DNA of 6,448 nt from Mariprofundus sp. (GTDB lineage: Bacteria; Pseudomonadota; Zetaproteobacteria; Mariprofundales; Mariprofundaceae), in contig WFUI01000207.1 of the NCBI GenBank assembly GCA_015485035.1, forward strand, positions 1 through 6,448, read 5' to 3'. The notes beneath the pieces are model-generated. The model did no database searches. It was given only the letters and a program-made list of their open reading frames with translations, and had not been told where the DNA came from. Within the stretch, counting starts at the first letter, position 1. Each line of letters opens with the position of its first letter. A program made the translations under genes and the position numbers. This document shows, piece by piece, positions 4,030 to 6,448 of this stretch.

Positions 4030-6448
4030 AAAGCATTATCGCTTTTTTTGTTAAACGCGGGGTACTGGTTAACCTGCTTTCTATAATTTTACTCATCGGC
4101 GGTATTTATGCCGGCTTTAACATGCAGCGCGAAGCCTTTCCCAGTATCAATTTCGATGTCATTGCCATCACCGGCACCTATCCGGGAGCTGCGCCGCGAG
4201 AAATGGAACGATTGATGGTCACACCCATTGAGCAGGAGATGAAGGGTATTGATGGCATCAATACGATTCGCTCCACCGCCTTTTCCGGCAAGATGCAATT
4301 AACCATTGAGGTGGATCCGAATTTCAAGGATCGCTCCCGCCTCGTGTCAGATATCCAGCAGGCCATCAATCGCGCCGATCTGCCGGTGGATTTGCCCGCC
4401 GACCCCGTTATTACCGAAGTGAAATCAGAACAGGCACCAGTGCTAACCTTCTCAATTTTCGGTGATTTTAAACCGCTGGAACTCAAACACCTGAGCACCC
4501 AGATCGAGGACGATGTACGCGCCATTCACGGCGTGGCCAATGTGTTTGTGCAGGGTGACCGCAAGGAAGAAATTCGCATCGTGCCCGATCCGGAACAAAT
4601 GCGCCGGCACCGGGTCTCGATCAACGACATTGTGACACTGGTCAAGGGGTGGAATATCAATGCTCCGGGCGGCCGCCTGAAAGCACTCGACGGTCAGCGA
4701 ATTATCCGCATTACAGGCGAATTCGTATCGGCGGAAGATGCCGGCAATCTGGTGCTGCGTGCTAATGAGCGTGGTCAGGCACTGCGCCTGAAAGATGTGG
4801 CGGATGTACAACAGACACTGACGCGTGCATATCGCTATGTCGGTGCGCGGGGTGATCCGGCCATCAATATGATCGTGGCCAAAAAAGGGGATGCCGATAT
4901 TATCCAGCTGGTCGATGCGGTACGCGCTTATCTGGAAACTATCCCCGCCACCTATGGTGAAAACGTGCATGTCAGCATCTACAATGATTTATCCACCATC
5001 ACCCGCTTACGTCTGGGTGTACTAACCAATAACGGAGCGATCGGATTAGTCCTGGTGCTGGCTCTGCTGCTGCTGTTTCTGCGCCCGGCGGTTGCACTTA
5101 CCACGGCCTGGGGGCTGCCGATTATTTTCTTCTCCGGCATCGCCGTATTGTATATGGCCGGCATCACCTTGAATCTTCTGGTCATGTTCGGCTTTATTAT
5201 GGTGCTCGGACTGATGGTCGATGACGCCATCATTATCGGTGAAAATGCCACATGGCATATGGAGCGCGGGCTCTCTCCCGAACAGGCGGCCATTGAGGGT
5301 ACTTATGAATTGATCGGCCCGGTCACCGCTACCGTATTGACCACCATCGTCGCCTTTTTACCGTTGATGTATATGGATGGCATCATCGGCAAGTTTGTAT
5401 ACTCCATCCCGGTAGTGGTGATCGTCCTGCTCGGTTTTTCATGGTTTGAGGCGATTTTCATTCTGCCCAACCACATTCGCGATCTGGCCAATGCCAACAA
5501 ACACCCCAAAGAGCGCATCCTGTTCATCTGGATAACCAATATATATGGCTGGCTATTAAACAAGGCCGTCAAATTACGCTATTTAACGATCCTGCTGACC
5601 ATCTGTGGTTTGCTGGCCTCCGTGATGCTGGCTTCCACCATGAAATTCCAACTATTCCCGAGCGGTGCGGAATCAACATTTTATTTACGCGTCACCATGC
5701 CTACCGGCACCACGCTGGAAGCAATGCGGGATCAATTGAAAAAACTGGATATCGAAGTGCGCAAACGCATTGACCCGGCCCTGCTGGAAACGACTACCAT
5801 GATTGCCGGTGAAAACAGTGCCGATCAGCGTGAATCCCTGAAACAGATCGGTGACCGCTTCGGTTTTGAGCGGGTGATTCTGATTCCGTTCACAAAACGC
5901 ACGGTCAAAGCATATACGGTGATGAATCAGCTGGAAAAAGAGATCCCGCCGCTGTTTCCCGATCTGAAAATCAGCTTTGCCATGCAAAAGTCAGGCCCGC
6001 CGGTGGGTCGCGCCCTGCAGGTGGAGCTCACCGGCGGCGATGAGGCCAGTATGACTGCTGTAGCCAAACGGCTGATGAGCATGCTCTCCGGCATCAAGGG
6101 TGTGTACGCCATCGAAAGCGACCTGGAGCCGGGCGACCCTGAAATCCGCATTGTCATGGATCGCACGCTGGCGGCTTATGCCGGTGTCGATCTGGCCACT
6201 GTCAGCACCCAGATCCGCGCTGCCTTTGACGGACTGCGCGTATCGACGATCAAGCGAGGCAAGGAAGAAATCGATGTCACCATCCGCTACCCCGAGCAGG
6301 CGCAGCGTGATATTCATACCCTGATGAATCTGGAAATACCCAACAAGCGTGGCGGCCTGGTGCCATTATTCCGCATCGCCAAACTGGAAAACAGAGCCGG
6401 CACCAGCAGCATCCGCCACAAGGACGGGCGACGGGTGATCAATGTATC
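4026..6448 (+). CDS. RND efflux permease, HAE/AcrB-like, C-terminus beyond right edge
   Basis: This is a proton-driven inner-membrane transporter of the resistance-nodulation-division superfamily. It reads open for 807 codons to the edge, about three quarters of the usual 1,000-1,050 residues. TM1 is at about 13-31, followed by the first periplasmic porter half (about 33-330) with the common FPSINFDVIAITGTYPGAAP (38-57). TM2-TM6 lie at about 333-480, and TM7 at about 519-536 after a cytosolic loop. The second periplasmic half follows, with a SGPPVGRALQVELTGGD segment at 656-672. TM4 carries L-G-L-M-V-D-D-A (394-401): Asp399-Asp400 match the proton-relay pair of AcrB (407-408). This D-D form marks drug/hydrophobe exporters, whereas metal pumps have D-G. 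The relay lysine expected in TM10 lies beyond the window. ATG overlaps the TolC-type stop as ATGA, implying translational coupling. No frameshift is seen. The substrate is unknown, and the membrane fusion partner is not in view. Confidence 0.95.
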   Translation, partial: MKSIIAFFVKRGVLVNLLSIILLIGGIYAGFNMQREAFPSINFDVIAITGTYPGAAPREMERLMVTPIEQEMKGIDGINTIRSTAFSGKMQLTIEVDPNFKDRSRLVSDIQQAINRADLPVDLPADPVITEVKSEQAPVLTFSIFGDFKPLELKHLSTQIEDDVRAIHGVANVFVQGDRKEEIRIVPDPEQMRRHRVSINDIVTLVKGWNINAPGGRLKALDGQRIIRITGEFVSAEDAGNLVLRANERGQALRLKDVADVQQTLTRAYRYVGARGDPAINMIVAKKGDADIIQLVDAVRAYLETIPATYGENVHVSIYNDLSTITRLRLGVLTNNGAIGLVLVLALLLLFLRPAVALTTAWGLPIIFFSGIAVLYMAGITLNLLVMFGFIMVLGLMVDDAIIIGENATWHMERGLSPEQAAIEGTYELIGPVTATVLTTIVAFLPLMYMDGIIGKFVYSIPVVVIVLLGFSWFEAIFILPNHIRDLANANKHPKERILFIWITNIYGWLLNKAVKLRYLTILLTICGLLASVMLASTMKFQLFPSGAESTFYLRVTMPTGTTLEAMRDQLKKLDIEVRKRIDPALLETTTMIAGENSADQRESLKQIGDRFGFERVILIPFTKRTVKAYTVMNQLEKEIPPLFPDLKISFAMQKSGPPVGRALQVELTGGDEASMTAVAKRLMSMLSGIKGVYAIESDLEPGDPEIRIVMDRTLAAYAGVDLATVSTQIRAAFDGLRVSTIKRGKEEIDVTIRYPEQAQRDIHTLMNLEIPNKRGGLVPLFRIAKLENRAGTSSIRHKDGRRVINV

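Noticed and set aside
4452..6317. Several minus-strand open frames of 70-172 codons across the permease gene, including a 172-codon one at 4452-4970.
   Set aside because: They are antisense to a continuous RND coding frame with clear family motifs; compositions are typical of shadow frames.
4026..6448. Possibility that the permease is a heavy-metal (CzcA-type) pump or a broken gene.
   Set aside because: TM4 reads V-D-D-A, not the D-G-A of metal pumps, and all 807 codons were read without a stop or frame change.

Overview
The window appears to come from the chromosome of a Gram-negative proteobacterium. The evidence is a diderm efflux set (a TolC-type outer-membrane factor and an RND permease), a lipoprotein signal with an outer-membrane sorting residue, a single-lysine EF-P and a base composition near 50% GC by eye. 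The mix recalls gamma- or zetaproteobacteria, but that placement is a guess. I see no insertion sequence, phage gene, CRISPR array, tRNA or rRNA.

Left part (1-1776): two minus-strand genes lie head to tail. One is a cytoplasmic protein I do not recognise (175-960, possibly starting at 999). The other is the N-terminal piece of a lipoprotein (1-119), cut by the window edge, with a small hairpin between them. The unknown gene diverges from efp (elongation factor P, 1216-1776) across about 215-255 bases that hold no gene but several short inverted repeats.

Right part (1888-6448): this looks like an efflux locus with its own regulator. A MarR-family repressor gene (minus strand) is divergent from a TolC-family outer-membrane factor gene, which overlaps by 4 bases (ATGA) an AcrB-like RND permease gene running off the right edge. 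The regulator-efflux gap carries two near-identical 18-bp direct repeats, each containing a 13-bp palindrome. One palindrome coincides with a consensus -35 (TTGACA) of the efflux promoter. The simplest model is that the MarR protein represses both itself and the pump, and that a ligand relieves this. No membrane fusion protein gene lies before the permease, so it must be downstream or elsewhere. The permease has the Asp-Asp pair in TM4 typical of drug/hydrophobe (HAE) RND pumps, not the metal type.

Most of this is recognisable biology. The less explained items are the unknown protein, the structured efp upstream region and the compact tandem operator.
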